A program made the translations under genes and the position numbers. The notes under the pieces are model-generated. The model saw nothing but the letters and a program-made list of their open reading frames with translations. It did no database searches and had not been told where the DNA came from. A DNA stretch of 64,000 nt from Bradyrhizobium sp. Y36 (lineage in GTDB: Bacteria; Pseudomonadota; Alphaproteobacteria; Rhizobiales; Xanthobacteraceae): assembly GCF_002531575.1 (NCBI RefSeq), contig NZ_NWTI01000013.1, positions 124,001 through 188,000 of the forward strand, written 5' to 3'. This document shows, piece after piece, positions 49,623 through 59,729 of this stretch. Each line of letters starts with the position of its first letter. Within the stretch, counting starts at the first letter, position 1.

Positions 49623-49749
49623 AGGCTTCGAGCCGGGGTCGACAGGCCGGTCGTCCCCCTTCCCGGCCCGGAATCCGACCAAAGCCTAGTGTCGGAAATG
49701 CATCTTCCCGCTATGATTGCACGCCTCTGCGGACAGAAGGACCGATCGC

Positions 49750-50175
49750 ATGACACCGGATGCAGTCGCTGTTGCCGTTATGATCATCCTGCTCTTTCCG
49801 ATGGGCTATTTCACCCTGGCCTCGCCCGCCTTCCTGCTGGTGAGGCTCGATATTCAGCCCGTCGCCCAATTGCTGCGCGGCATGTTCAACGCCCATTTCC
49901 TGGTGATGCGGGTCGCCGCCCTGATCGGGTCGGTGGCCCTTCTTCTCGACGGCCGCCTGCTTGCGGCGGTGGGTGTCGGCATCATCGCAGCGCTGGCGAT
50001 CTGGGGACGCCGCTGGTTCATGCGAAGGGTTGACGATCAACTCAGCGCGGGGAACGCCGGCGATGCCGATGCGCCGCGTCGGCTGCGGCGGCTGCATTGG
50101 AGCGGAATGCTAGCCAATGCGGTGCTGCTCGTCGCGCTCCTGGCCGGCATTCCCTACATTGCCGCGTCGGCGTGA
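49750..50175 (+). CDS. Small membrane protein, unknown
   Basis: 141 residues from ATG 49750 with AGAAGGA 8 bases upstream. Four likely helices: VAVAVMIILLFPMGYFTL, FLVMRVAALIGSVALLL, LLAAVGVGIIAALAIWG, and GMLANAVLLVALLAGIPYIAA. The plan resembles DUF4149-like four-helix membrane proteins but no firm family assignment is made. It is convergent with the AraC gene. Confidence 0.75.
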   Translation: MTPDAVAVAVMIILLFPMGYFTLASPAFLLVRLDIQPVAQLLRGMFNAHFLVMRVAALIGSVALLLDGRLLAAVGVGIIAALAIWGRRWFMRRVDDQLSAGNAGDADAPRRLRRLHWSGMLANAVLLVALLAGIPYIAASA

Positions 50176-50234
50176 GATATCGCTGCCGCGCGAGCGGTCC
50201 GACGATCGCGGCCCCAGGGCCTGCGCTCGAAAGC

Positions 50235-51203
50235 CTAATGCTCGCCCGAACTGACCGCGCCCTGCTGCGCCTTGTGGATCGAGGACGGCACCACGCCAAA
50301 GTATTTCCGGAACACCCGGCTGAAATGCGACGAGCTGGAGAAGCCCCATGAGAATGCGACGTCGGTGATGGTCTTGCCGGCGTGGGCCTCGAGCTCCTGG
50401 CGGCAGTTCTGCAAGCGCGCCTGCCAGATGTAGTCGCTCACCGTGGTGCCACGCTCCGAGAACAGCATGTGCAGATAGCGCTTGGAGCAGCCGAGCTCGG
50501 CCGAGATCTGGTCGATGCACAGATCCGGATCGCGCAAGTGCTCGCGTATGAAGAACTGCGCGCGCACATACATCGCTTCGGGCCCGACACGGTCGAACAT
50601 CGTGTCGGCTTCGCGCAGCGGCAGCAGCAGCAGGTCGATCAGCGAATCGGCGACGCCGACCGCGCTGTTCGCCGACAGCTTCGCCGCCTCGTCGAAGGTG
50701 GCGTGGACGAAATCGTGGGCGATCCGCCCAGTTCCCGTCTTCGCCGTCAATTTGCAGGCCGGCATCCGCTGCGAGGGGAAGCCGCGGTCGCGCAGCAACG
50801 CCTTCGGCACGATCACGACGTCGTGACGCGTGAAGGCCGGGCTGATGATCGAATGCGGACAGGAGACGTCATAGGCGATGATATCGCCGGGATTGATCTC
50901 GATGTGACGGCCTTCTTGTTCAAAGTAAGACACGCCGTAGGTCTGGAAGTGAATCTTGATATAGGGGTGCTCATTGGCCTTGGCGCGCGCCAGCGTGTGC
51001 GCGATGCGATGCTGGCTCACCTCGATCTGGCAGAGCTTCAGGCGCGAGACACTCGTGTAGTCGATGCGGCCTTCGAGCGAGGACGCCTCCAGCGGATCGA
51101 CGTCGAAATGCCCACACAGGCTCGTCAGCCCGTCGATCCAGCTCTGGATCTGGCGCTTCGGCGTCATGCCGGTCGTCGAGAGCGTGTGAATGGTGTCGGA
51201 CAT
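50235..51203 (-). CDS. AraC-family transcriptional regulator divergent from xoxF
   Basis: 322 residues from ATG 51203 (a GTG at 51215 is also in frame). The N-terminal half is a cupin-like sensor (YGVSYFEQEGRHIEINPGDIIAYDVSCPHSIISPAF). The C-terminal AraC domain (about 220-315) has two helix-turn-helices: DLCIDQISAELGCSKRYLHMLFSERGTTVSDYI and ITDVAFSWGFSSSSHFSRVFRKYFGVVPSSI. Its divergence from xoxF across a 514-base leader makes it a strong candidate activator of the methanol operon. Effector unknown. Confidence 0.92.
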   Translation of the reverse strand: MSDTIHTLSTTGMTPKRQIQSWIDGLTSLCGHFDVDPLEASSLEGRIDYTSVSRLKLCQIEVSQHRIAHTLARAKANEHPYIKIHFQTYGVSYFEQEGRHIEINPGDIIAYDVSCPHSIISPAFTRHDVVIVPKALLRDRGFPSQRMPACKLTAKTGTGRIAHDFVHATFDEAAKLSANSAVGVADSLIDLLLLPLREADTMFDRVGPEAMYVRAQFFIREHLRDPDLCIDQISAELGCSKRYLHMLFSERGTTVSDYIWQARLQNCRQELEAHAGKTITDVAFSWGFSSSSHFSRVFRKYFGVVPSSIHKAQQGAVSSGEH

Positions 51204-51717
51204 TAATCCAGCCACTGGTTTGATCCGGAGATTCGACGCGAATCGCGACCAGCGCTGCTGGAGCCCTCAGCCGTGATTGCGTGACGTTTACCTCGAATTT
51301 GAGTGGTCTTTTGGCACGAGCGCCATCGTTCCATTGCCACCCTTGAAAGTTAATCCTCCGCCTTAGTTGCAGCGCCGTCAAGGGGAACCTGAGCGTTGAG
51401 AGTGCTGCCAAAGCGCCGTGGAAGCCGCTGAATTCGCTACTGCAAAATCAAAATCTTCGCGTCCGTGCGCTATCAAGCAAACCGGCTTCCCTCTTGGGCA
51501 AGTTTCCCGATGACGAAGTCGTTAGGGATTGCGGCAGGAACAACAAGAACGGGCCGCTCCTGCAGGTGGACCCGTGGCTCTCATCAGGAGGAGGAAACAG
51601 CACAGCATCGTTTCTGGTCCGAAACGCGACCGCCCTGCACGAGCAGACGCCGGACGAGAAGCCCGGTGAGTTACCAATGCTTCGGGAAAAATAAACGAGA
51701 CCAACGGAGGAATGACT
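51204..51717. promoter_or_regulatory. Long control region between the AraC gene and xoxF
   Basis: 514 bases with no convincing gene; small readings are low quality. Just before xoxF there is a strong GGAGG 7 bases upstream of ATG 51718. AT-richer patches lie around 51,435-51,460 and 51,680-51,700. The length allows a leader RNA or several regulator sites (AraC, the NarL-type regulator) but I could not define one. Confidence 0.5.
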
Positions 51718-53523
51718 ATGCGCAAGGTGCTACTGGCGACCTTTCTTGGCTCAGCGGCGGCTCTCGCCGTCGGGAGCGCCTCAGCCAATGACGAAGTGCT
51801 CAAGATGTCGCAGAACCCCAAAGACTGGGTGATGCCGACCGGTGACTACGCCAATACTCGCTATTCCAAGCTGAACCAGATCAACGCACAAAACGTAGGC
51901 AAGCTCCAGGTTGCCTGGACCTTCTCGACCGGCGTGCTGCGCGGCCACGAAGGCGGCCCGCTGATCATCGGCAACATGATGTACGTCCATACGCCATTCC
52001 CCAACAAGGTCTATGCCATTGACCTTTCGCAGGAGAACAAGATCGTCTGGAAGTACGAGCCGAAGCAGGACCCGAACGTCATCCCCGTGATGTGCTGCGA
52101 CACGGTTAACCGTGGTCTGGCCTACGGCGACGGCAAGATCTTCCTGCATCAGGCCGACACCACTCTCGTCGCACTCGATGCCAAGACCGGCCAGGTGGCT
52201 TGGTCCAGCAAGAACGGTGATCCGAGCAAGGGCGAGACCGGCACGTCGGCGCCCATGGTCATCAAGGACAAGGTGCTGATCGGCATCTCCGGCGGTGAGT
52301 TCGGCGTCCAGGCTCATATGTCGGCCTACGACATCAAGACCGGCAAGCTGGCTTGGCGCGGATACTCGGAAGGTCCGGACGATCAGATCCTGGTCGATGC
52401 CGAGAAGACCACCGCGCTCGGCAAGCCCGTCGGCAAGGACTCGAGCCTCAAGACCTGGCAAGGCGATCAGTGGAAGATCGGCGGCGGCGCGACCTGGGGC
52501 TGGATCTCCTACGATCCCGAGCTGAACCTCGTCTACTACGGTTCGGGCAATCCCTCGACCTGGAATCCGAAGCAGCGTCCCGGCGACAACAAGTGGTCGA
52601 TGACGATCTGGGCACGGAACCCGGACACCGGCATGGCCAAGTGGGTCTATCAGATGACGCCCCACGACGAGTGGGACTATGACGGCGTCAACGAGATGAT
52701 CCTCTCGGATCAGTCGATCAACGGCCAGGCGCGCAAGCTGCTGACGCACTTCGATCGTAACGGCCTCGGCTATACGCTCGATCGCGCCACCGGTGAGCTT
52801 CTGGTCGCCGAAAAGTACGATCCGAAGGTGAACTGGACCTCCGGCGTCGACATGGACAAGAACTCGCCGACCTACGGACGTCCGAAGGTGCTCGACGCAG
52901 CTTCGACCGACAAGGCCGGTGAAGACCACAACGTGAAGGGCATCTGCCCGGCCGCGCTCGGTACCAAGGACGAGCAGCCGGCAGCCTACTCGCCGGACAC
53001 GCAGCTGTTCTACGTTCCGACCAACCACGTCTGCATGGACTACGAGCCGTTCAAGGTGAGCTACACCGCGGGCCAGCCCTATGTGGGTGCGACGCTCTCG
53101 ATGTATCCGCCGCAGGGTGAAACCCACATGGGTAACTTCATCGCCTGGGACGGCAAGACCGGCAAGATCGTCTGGTCGAACAAGGAGCAGTTCTCGGTCT
53201 GGTCGGGTGCGCTCGCAACCGCCGGCGGCGTGGTGTTCTACGGCACGCTCGAAGGCTATCTGAAGGCGGTCGACGCCAAGACCGGCAAGGAGCTCTACAA
53301 GTTCAAGACTCCCTCCGGCATCATCGGCAACGTCACCACCTATGAGAACGGCGGCAAGCAGTATGTCGCAGTGCTCTCCGGCGTCGGCGGCTGGGCCGGC
53401 ATTGGTCTGGCCGCAGGCCTGACCGATCCGACCGCAGGTCTCGGCGCGGTCGGTGGCTACGCGGCCCTCAGCAACTACACGGCTCTCGGCGGTACGCTGA
53501 CCGTGTTCTCGCTGCCGAACTAG
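51718..53523 (+). CDS. xoxF: Lanthanide-dependent methanol dehydrogenase XoxF
   Basis: 601 residues from ATG 51718, chosen for its GGAGG spacing over ATG 51712. Signal MRKVLLATFLGSAAALAVGSASA, mature NDEVLKMSQNPKDWVMPTGDYANTRYSKLNQINAQNVGKLQVAWTFSTGVLRGHEGGPL. Vicinal Cys126-Cys127 (VMCCDTVNRG), Glu in SGGEFGVQAH, Asn in YGSGNPSTWNPKQRPGDNKW, and Asp320-Tyr-Asp322 (HDEWDYDGVNEM), the extra Asp being the lanthanide ligand. Oxidises methanol to formaldehyde, possibly to formate, in the periplasm with PQQ. Cytochrome, formaldehyde genes follow in order. Family match is close to certain. Confidence 0.97.
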   Translation: MRKVLLATFLGSAAALAVGSASANDEVLKMSQNPKDWVMPTGDYANTRYSKLNQINAQNVGKLQVAWTFSTGVLRGHEGGPLIIGNMMYVHTPFPNKVYAIDLSQENKIVWKYEPKQDPNVIPVMCCDTVNRGLAYGDGKIFLHQADTTLVALDAKTGQVAWSSKNGDPSKGETGTSAPMVIKDKVLIGISGGEFGVQAHMSAYDIKTGKLAWRGYSEGPDDQILVDAEKTTALGKPVGKDSSLKTWQGDQWKIGGGATWGWISYDPELNLVYYGSGNPSTWNPKQRPGDNKWSMTIWARNPDTGMAKWVYQMTPHDEWDYDGVNEMILSDQSINGQARKLLTHFDRNGLGYTLDRATGELLVAEKYDPKVNWTSGVDMDKNSPTYGRPKVLDAASTDKAGEDHNVKGICPAALGTKDEQPAAYSPDTQLFYVPTNHVCMDYEPFKVSYTAGQPYVGATLSMYPPQGETHMGNFIAWDGKTGKIVWSNKEQFSVWSGALATAGGVVFYGTLEGYLKAVDAKTGKELYKFKTPSGIIGNVTTYENGGKQYVAVLSGVGGWAGIGLAAGLTDPTAGLGAVGGYAALSNYTALGGTLTVFSLPN

Positions 53524-53539
53524 GCCCCTCAGCATCGCT

Positions 53540-53568
53540 CCGGCGCGTGGATCAACTCCACGCGCCGG
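53540..53568 (+). terminator. Perfect 12-bp hairpin between xoxF and its cytochrome gene
   Basis: CCGGCGCGTGGA pairs exactly with TCCACGCGCCGG across a 5-base loop, 17 bases after the xoxF stop. There is no T-run, so it is more likely an RNA-stabilising or attenuating structure that makes xoxF message exceed that of the downstream genes. Confidence 0.7.
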
Positions 53569-53594
53569 CTCGTCTCCCCCGGGCTCCTTCGAGG

Positions 53595-54125
53595 ATGAAT
53601 CTCTTGCGTAAAATCTGCTTTGCCATTGCTGCGACGATCCTGGTTGCGTCCGGAGGAATTGCGGTCGCGGAAGGTCCGGGCGACCCGACCGCCGTGAAGA
53701 AGGAAGACGACGGGAAGTGGCTCGATAAGGACGGAAACCCGACCTACAAGATTTCCGCGGACGGCACCGTGGACTGGTTCACCTATTCCGGATACCGCCG
53801 CTATCACTCCGACTGTCACGTCTGCCACGGACCCGACGGCATGGGCTCCACCTACGCGCCGGCGCTCAAGGATTCCGTCAAGACCATGAGCTACGGCGAT
53901 TTCCTCGGCGTGGTCGCCTCCGGTCGCAAGAACATCTCGACTGCGCAGGAGAACGTGATGCCAGCCTTCGGCGATAACCCGAACGTCGCCTGCTACATGG
54001 ACGACCTGTACGTCTATCTGCGCGCGCGCTCCACCGAGGCATGGGGCCGGCAGCGTCCGGCCAACAAGGAAGCGAAGACGGAAGCCTACACCAAGGCCGA
54101 AGACGCCTGCATGGGCCATAAATGA
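53595..54125 (+). CDS. xoxG: Methanol-metabolism c-type cytochrome (XoxG-type, four-Cys family)
   Basis: 176 residues from ATG 53595; TTG 53604 has GAGG at better spacing and may be used. Signal MNLLRKICFAIAATILVASGGIAVA. Single haem site in YHSDCHVCHGPDGMGSTYAPAL and Met ligand in AQENVMPAFGDNPNVACYMDDLYVYLRARS; two more Cys (VACYMDD, EDACMGHK) can form a disulfide, matching the four-Cys methanol-related cytochrome family. Accepts electrons from XoxF. Lies 71 bases after xoxF and 71 before the dehydrogenase gene. Confidence 0.92.
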   Translation: MNLLRKICFAIAATILVASGGIAVAEGPGDPTAVKKEDDGKWLDKDGNPTYKISADGTVDWFTYSGYRRYHSDCHVCHGPDGMGSTYAPALKDSVKTMSYGDFLGVVASGRKNISTAQENVMPAFGDNPNVACYMDDLYVYLRARSTEAWGRQRPANKEAKTEAYTKAEDACMGHK

Positions 54126-54196
54126 ACGTTACGAGGACTGCCGAGACGAACTCTTGGCGAACTCTTGGCGCCTGACGAGAATCTGAGGAGTTTACG

Positions 54197-55306
<1,110 letters not shown>

Positions 55307-55340
55307 ACCGGAAGACGTCACCCCCAAGGAGGATCGACCC

Positions 55341-55904
55341 ATGACTGTTGCACTCCATCCATCGATCGACAACGGCCTCAAACAGGGCAGCGGCAGCTTC
55401 GCCGGCGGCACGCTCGCCTGCAAATGCAAGGACCACCAGGTCAAGGTCGGCATCAAGGGCGACGTCGCCCACAACCACGCCTGCGGCTGCACCAAATGCT
55501 GGAAGCCGCAGGGCGCAACGTTCTCCGTCGTCGCCGTGGTGCCGCGCCAGAACGTCACCGTGCTCGAGAACGGCGACAAGCTCCACATCGTCGATCCCTC
55601 CGCCGTGATCCAGCGCTACGCCTGCAAGGCCTGCGGCACGCACATGTACGGCCGCATCGAGAACAAGGGCCACCCGTTCTACGGCCTCGACTTCATCCAT
55701 CCCGAGCTGTTCCAGGAGCAGGGTTCGCAGGCGCCGCAATTCGCCGCCTTCGTCTCCTCCGTGATCGAATCCGGCGTGAAGCCGGAGCAGATGGCGGGCA
55801 TCCGTTCGCGGCTGAAGGAAATCGGGCTCGAGCCCTATGATTGCCTGTCACCGGCACTGATGGACGCGATCGCGACCCACGTGGCGAAAGCCAAGGCTGC
55901 CTAG
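55341..55904 (+). CDS. gfa: S-(hydroxymethyl)glutathione synthase (glutathione-dependent formaldehyde-activating enzyme)
   Basis: 187 residues from ATG 55341 with AAGGAGG 9 bases upstream. GGTLACKCKDHQVKVGIKGDVAHNHACGCTKCWKPQGATFSVVAVVPR and QRYACKACGTHMYGRIENKGHPFYGLDFIHPELF carry the zinc-binding Cys set of the Gfa family. It joins formaldehyde to glutathione, the first step of the pathway finished by the dehydrogenase upstream and fghA at 29384. Last gene of the xoxF operon. Confidence 0.96.
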   Translation: MTVALHPSIDNGLKQGSGSFAGGTLACKCKDHQVKVGIKGDVAHNHACGCTKCWKPQGATFSVVAVVPRQNVTVLENGDKLHIVDPSAVIQRYACKACGTHMYGRIENKGHPFYGLDFIHPELFQEQGSQAPQFAAFVSSVIESGVKPEQMAGIRSRLKEIGLEPYDCLSPALMDAIATHVAKAKAA

Positions 55905-55949
55905 GAAAGCCCTCCGGGCTGGCCGGGTCCGAGCTTCGGCCAGACCTCC

Positions 55950-55985
55950 CCGGCTCGCTGGCGACGACCTCCGCCAGCGAGCCGG
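55950..55985 (+). terminator. Perfect 14-bp hairpin after gfa
   Basis: CCGGCTCGCTGGCG pairs with CGCCAGCGAGCCGG around 8 bases, starting 45 bases after the gfa stop. No T-run follows, so it may stabilise the 3' end of the xoxF operon message or work with Rho. Confidence 0.65.
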
Positions 55986-56154
55986 ACCGGTCCGCACTTT
56001 AAGACCATGGCGGCGATGCGCCGCTTCGTACCACGCGTCTGTGAGGGCATCAGCTCCTCAGTCCTGGTCTCTGAATGACTGCGCAGTGCCGCCAACTTCC
56101 GACTTGAAGTCCCCGGTCCGCTGCGTTTCTCCCTCCCTCGACTGAGGCATCTTG

Positions 56155-56194
56155 CTTCGTCCGCGCAGTCATTCTGGCGGACGAAGCCTTTTTT
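56155..56194 (+). terminator. Rho-independent terminator downstream of the xoxF operon
   Basis: CTTCGTCCGC (56155-56164) pairs with GCGGACGAAG (56177-56186), followed by CC and six T. A clear intrinsic terminator on the plus strand, about 250 bases after gfa. The remaining interval to 56550 shows no gene and should carry the promoter of the Mo-enzyme operon. Confidence 0.85.
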
Positions 56195-56550
56195 GTTGCA
56201 CCTGCCCGCCAGCGAACGCGCGGTTCACGCGGCGTGATGCCGCGCCCTGCTTTTGACAAATCATCGATGCAGTCTTTTCCCGGTGAGAACACCCGGCTGT
56301 GAACGCCGGGCCGGCGCGATCCCTGCTACGGTCGGGCCGTCACGATGCCGCGCGAAATACAATCAACCAAGAACAAGCACGGGAGGTATCGAACACATCC
56401 GGACATCGAGATTCGCATTGCGGCCGCCTGCCGGGATCTGCCCGTGCGGGATCGCGGGTGATGATGCGACGACACGACACAACTGGCACTGCGCCGACTG
56501 GCATCGGCGCGTTTTGAATTTGGCATGCTTATGAAGAGCGAGGGATGATC

Positions 56551-57003
56551 ATGATCAAGGTGAAGATCAACGGCCAGGAACAGAGCTGGGACGGCGACCC
56601 GGATCTCCCGCTACTCTGGTTCCTGCGTGACGAGGCCGGGTTGACCGGCACCAAGTTCGGCTGCGGCCAGGCCCTGTGCGGCAGCTGCACCGTCATCGTC
56701 GACAAGGAAGCGGTGCGCTCCTGCATCACGTCGATCAACGACGTTGCCGGACGCGAGGTCACGACCATCGAGGGCCTGCATCCGAACGGCGATCATCCGG
56801 TGCAAAAGGCCTGGCGCCAGGTCAACGTGCCGCAATGCGGCTTCTGCCAGGCCGGCCAGATCATGCAGGCCGCCGCGCTTCTGATGGACAACCCGAAGCC
56901 CTCGCATGACCAGATCCGCGAGGCGATGTCCGGCAACATCTGCCGCTGCGGTTGCTACCAGCGCATCGAGAACGCGGTCCATCTCGCATCGACGGGAGTG
57001 TGA
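56551..57003 (+). CDS. [2Fe-2S] subunit of a molybdenum aldehyde/N-heterocycle oxidoreductase (IorA-like)
   Basis: 150 residues from ATG 56551, with GAGGG 6 bases upstream. Plant-type cluster Cys in FGCGQALCGSC and the single later Cys in VRSCITS; second cluster in PQCGFCQAGQIM and GNICRCGCYQRI. Passes electrons from the Mo centre of the next gene to an external acceptor. No FAD subunit is present, as in isoquinoline 1-oxidoreductase and related periplasmic aldehyde oxidases. Confidence 0.92.
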   Translation: MIKVKINGQEQSWDGDPDLPLLWFLRDEAGLTGTKFGCGQALCGSCTVIVDKEAVRSCITSINDVAGREVTTIEGLHPNGDHPVQKAWRQVNVPQCGFCQAGQIMQAAALLMDNPKPSHDQIREAMSGNICRCGCYQRIENAVHLASTGV

Positions 57004-57004
57004 C

Positions 57005-59317
57005 ATGAATTTCATCGACAATCCCGGCAAGCTCCGTGGGTTCGAAAAGCACGTCAAGATCGAGAAGGTCTCGCGCCGCAGCATCCTGAAGGGGCTCGGC
57101 ATCACTGGCGGCTTCGTTCTCGCCGCCCCCGTGATGACGCGCCAGGCGTTTGCCTATGAGACCGGCGCCGGCAAGATGCCGCACGGCGTCGTGGTCGATC
57201 CGCGCGTCTTCGTTTCGGTCGCGCCTGACGGCATCGTCACCATCGTCGGACACCGTTCCGAGATGGGCACCGGCGTCCGCACCAGCCTGCCGCTGATCGT
57301 GGCCGAGGAGATGGAAGCCGACTGGTCCAGGGTCAAGGTGCAGCAGGCCCATGGCGACGAGGTCAAGTTCGGCAACCAGGATACCGACGGCTCGCGCAGC
57401 ACGCGGCATTACCTGCTTCCGATGCGCCAGATCGGCGCTTCGGCCCGCACCATGCTGGAGCAGGCCGCGGCCAAGCGCTGGGGCGTGCCGGCGACCGAGG
57501 TCAAGGCCGTCAATCATGAGGTCGTCCACAGCGCGAGCGGCCGCAAGCTCGGCTTCGGCGAGCTCGCCGCCGATGCCGCCAAGGAATCGGTGCCCGCGAT
57601 CGAAGGCCTCAAGCTCAAGGACGCCAAGGACTTCCGCTATTTGACCAAGGGCCAGATCGGCATCGTCGATCTCCACGACATCACCACCGGCAAGGCGCGT
57701 TACGGCGCCGATGTGCGGCTACCGGGGATGAAATATGCCGTGATCGCGCGTCCGCCGGTGACCGGCGGCAAGCTGGTCTCGTTCGATCCGGATGCGGCGC
57801 TGAAAGTTCCCGGCGTCGAGAAGGTGATGAAGGTCCAGGGATGGCCGTGGCCGTCAAAGTTCCAGCCGCTCGGCGGCGTCGCGGTGATCGCCCGCAACAC
57901 CGGCGCGGCGATCAAGGGCCGCAACGCGTTGAAGCTGGTCTGGGACGACGGCGCCAACGCCAAGTACGACTCGGTCGCCTTCCGCAAGGAGCTCGAGGAG
58001 GCCTCGCGCAAGCCGGGCCTCGTGGTGCGCCAGGAGGGCGATGCGGACGCCGCTTTGAAGGGCGCCGACAAGGTCATCGTCGGCGAGTACTACATCCCCC
58101 ATCTGGCTCATGTCAGCATGGAGCCGCCGGTGGCGGTGGCCGACGTCAAGGGCGACAAGGCGGAGATCTGGGCGCCGGTGCAGAGCCCGGGCGGAACCCG
58201 TGACGACGTCGCCAAGACGCTCGGCATTCCCGAGGGCAACGTCACCGTCAACGTGACCCTGCTCGGCGGCGGGTTCGGCCGCAAGTCGAAATGCGACTTT
58301 GCGCTCGAGGCCGCCCTGCTGTCGAAGGAGCTCGGCACGCCCGTGAAGGTGCAGTGGACGCGGGAGGACGACATTCGCAACGGCTTCCTGCACACCGTCT
58401 CGGCCGAGCGCATCGAGGCCGGCCTCGACAAGAGCGGCAAGGTGATCGCCTGGCGCCACCGCAGCGTGGCGCCCAGCATCGCCTCGACCTTCGCCGCCGG
58501 CACGGTGCACCAGGCGCCGTTCGAGGTCGGCATGGGCCTCGCCGACATGCCGTTCGAGATCGCCAACATCTCCTGCGAGAATCCGGAAGCAGCCGCGCAT
58601 ACCCGCATCGGCTGGTTCCGCTCGGTCTCGAACATTCCGCGCGCCTTCGCCGTGCAGTCGATGGTTGGCGAGATCGCGCAGGCGACGGGGCGCGACCAGA
58701 AAGACATGCTGCTCGAGCTGATCGGCTCGCCCCGCATCGTCAAGCCGAACGTGAAGGACCTCTGGAACTACGGCGAGCCCCAGGACAGCTACCCGATCGA
58801 CACCGCGCGCCTGCGCAAGGTGGTCGAGCTGGTCGCCGAGAAGGGGCAATGGGGCCGTCAAGTGCCGAAGGGCCACGGTCTCGGCATTGCCGTGCACCGC
58901 AGCTTCGTCAGCTATATCGCGACCATCGTCGAGGTCGCCGTCGACGACAAGGGCAAGCTGACGGTGCCGAGGGTCGACACCGCGATCGATTGCGGCACCT
59001 ATGTCAACCCCGAGCGGATCGCCTCGCAGATCGAGGGCGCCGCGATCATGGGACTGAGCCTCGCCAAATACGGCGAGATCAGCTTCAAGGACGGCAAGGT
59101 GCAGCAGAAGAATTTTGACGACTTCCAGGTCGTCAGAATCGACGAATCTCCTGTCGTGACCAACGTCTACATCGTGCCGCCCGGACCGGACACGCCGCCG
59201 AGCGGCGTCGGCGAGCCCGGTGTCCCGCCGTTTGCGCCGGCGCTGATCAATGCGATCTTCGCAGCGACGGGAAAACGCATCCGCTCGCTTCCGATCGGCA
59301 AGCAATTGGAGGCGTGA
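57005..59317 (+). CDS. Molybdopterin subunit of aldehyde/isoquinoline oxidoreductase (IorB-like), Tat-exported
   Basis: 770 residues from ATG 57005, one base after the small-subunit stop. Leader KVSRRSILKGLGITGGFVLAAPVMTRQAFA has the twin-arginine motif, so the complex works in the periplasm. Duplicated molybdopterin-binding region includes GHRSEMGTGVRTSLPLIVAEEM, LLGGGFGRKSKCDFALEAALL and the late PPSGVGEPGVPPFAPALINAIFAATG with the catalytic Glu position. Beside the quinoproteins it may oxidise aldehydes made by them; the annotation as isoquinoline enzyme reflects only family naming. Confidence 0.92.
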   Translation: MNFIDNPGKLRGFEKHVKIEKVSRRSILKGLGITGGFVLAAPVMTRQAFAYETGAGKMPHGVVVDPRVFVSVAPDGIVTIVGHRSEMGTGVRTSLPLIVAEEMEADWSRVKVQQAHGDEVKFGNQDTDGSRSTRHYLLPMRQIGASARTMLEQAAAKRWGVPATEVKAVNHEVVHSASGRKLGFGELAADAAKESVPAIEGLKLKDAKDFRYLTKGQIGIVDLHDITTGKARYGADVRLPGMKYAVIARPPVTGGKLVSFDPDAALKVPGVEKVMKVQGWPWPSKFQPLGGVAVIARNTGAAIKGRNALKLVWDDGANAKYDSVAFRKELEEASRKPGLVVRQEGDADAALKGADKVIVGEYYIPHLAHVSMEPPVAVADVKGDKAEIWAPVQSPGGTRDDVAKTLGIPEGNVTVNVTLLGGGFGRKSKCDFALEAALLSKELGTPVKVQWTREDDIRNGFLHTVSAERIEAGLDKSGKVIAWRHRSVAPSIASTFAAGTVHQAPFEVGMGLADMPFEIANISCENPEAAAHTRIGWFRSVSNIPRAFAVQSMVGEIAQATGRDQKDMLLELIGSPRIVKPNVKDLWNYGEPQDSYPIDTARLRKVVELVAEKGQWGRQVPKGHGLGIAVHRSFVSYIATIVEVAVDDKGKLTVPRVDTAIDCGTYVNPERIASQIEGAAIMGLSLAKYGEISFKDGKVQQKNFDDFQVVRIDESPVVTNVYIVPPGPDTPPSGVGEPGVPPFAPALINAIFAATGKRIRSLPIGKQLEA

Positions 59318-59389
59318 GCCGAAACGGCAGCGCGAGACGGAACACAAGCCGTCTCGCGCCGTTTTCATCGATCTGACAGGAGCAGATCG

Positions 59390-59647
59390 ATGACCAACAT
59401 CTCAAGGGCGCTCGCAGTGTCGCTGTCGGGCGCCTTTCTTTTGACGGCCGCAGGCGCGTTCGCCCAGGGCAACACGACGCCGCCAACCACGGCCACGCGC
59501 CCCGCCACGCCCGACCAGAACTCGCTGCCGAACGCCAACGCCCCGCCCGCCTCGACCACCCAGACCACCGGGCAGCACACTCCCGATCCCAAGGTTCAGG
59601 AGATGAATCAGAAGGAAAAGGACAAGGTGGAGCGGACGGGGAAGTAG
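59390..59647 (+). CDS. Small exported Pro/Thr-rich protein, unknown
   Basis: 85 residues with AGGAG about 10 bases before ATG 59390. Signal MTNISRALAVSLSGAFLLTAAGAFA; the mature part is unstructured Pro/Thr/Asn-rich (GNTTPPTTATRPATPDQNSLPN) with a charged end KVQEMNQKEKDKVERTGK. No family recognised; 72 bases after the Mo subunit. Confidence 0.65.
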   Translation: MTNISRALAVSLSGAFLLTAAGAFAQGNTTPPTTATRPATPDQNSLPNANAPPASTTQTTGQHTPDPKVQEMNQKEKDKVERTGK

Positions 59648-59653
59648 GAACAA

Positions 59654-59685
59654 GAATGCGGCGGACGTTGCCGTCCGCCGCATTC
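59654..59685. terminator. Perfect 14-bp hairpin between convergent genes
   Basis: GAATGCGGCGGACG pairs with CGTCCGCCGCATTC across 4 bases, 7 bases after the small exported gene and 45 bases from the stop of the minus-strand quinoprotein. No clear T-run; likely transcription end for either strand. Confidence 0.65.
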
Positions 59686-59729
59686 GCCACCCCCCTTGCT
59701 GCTCCGCTGTCTTCGATCCGCCCGCGGAG

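Noticed and set aside
51494..51694. 66-codon frame upstream of xoxF
   Set aside because: No conserved features and a hydrophilic random-like product; more likely part of the xoxF leader.
51781..53535. 584-codon minus-strand open frame opposite xoxF
   Set aside because: Mirror of the xoxF codons; no signal, domain or ribosome site.
55901..56095. 64-codon minus-strand frame after gfa
   Set aside because: Its length comes from both arms of the 14-bp hairpin at 55950-55985; product has no family-like features.
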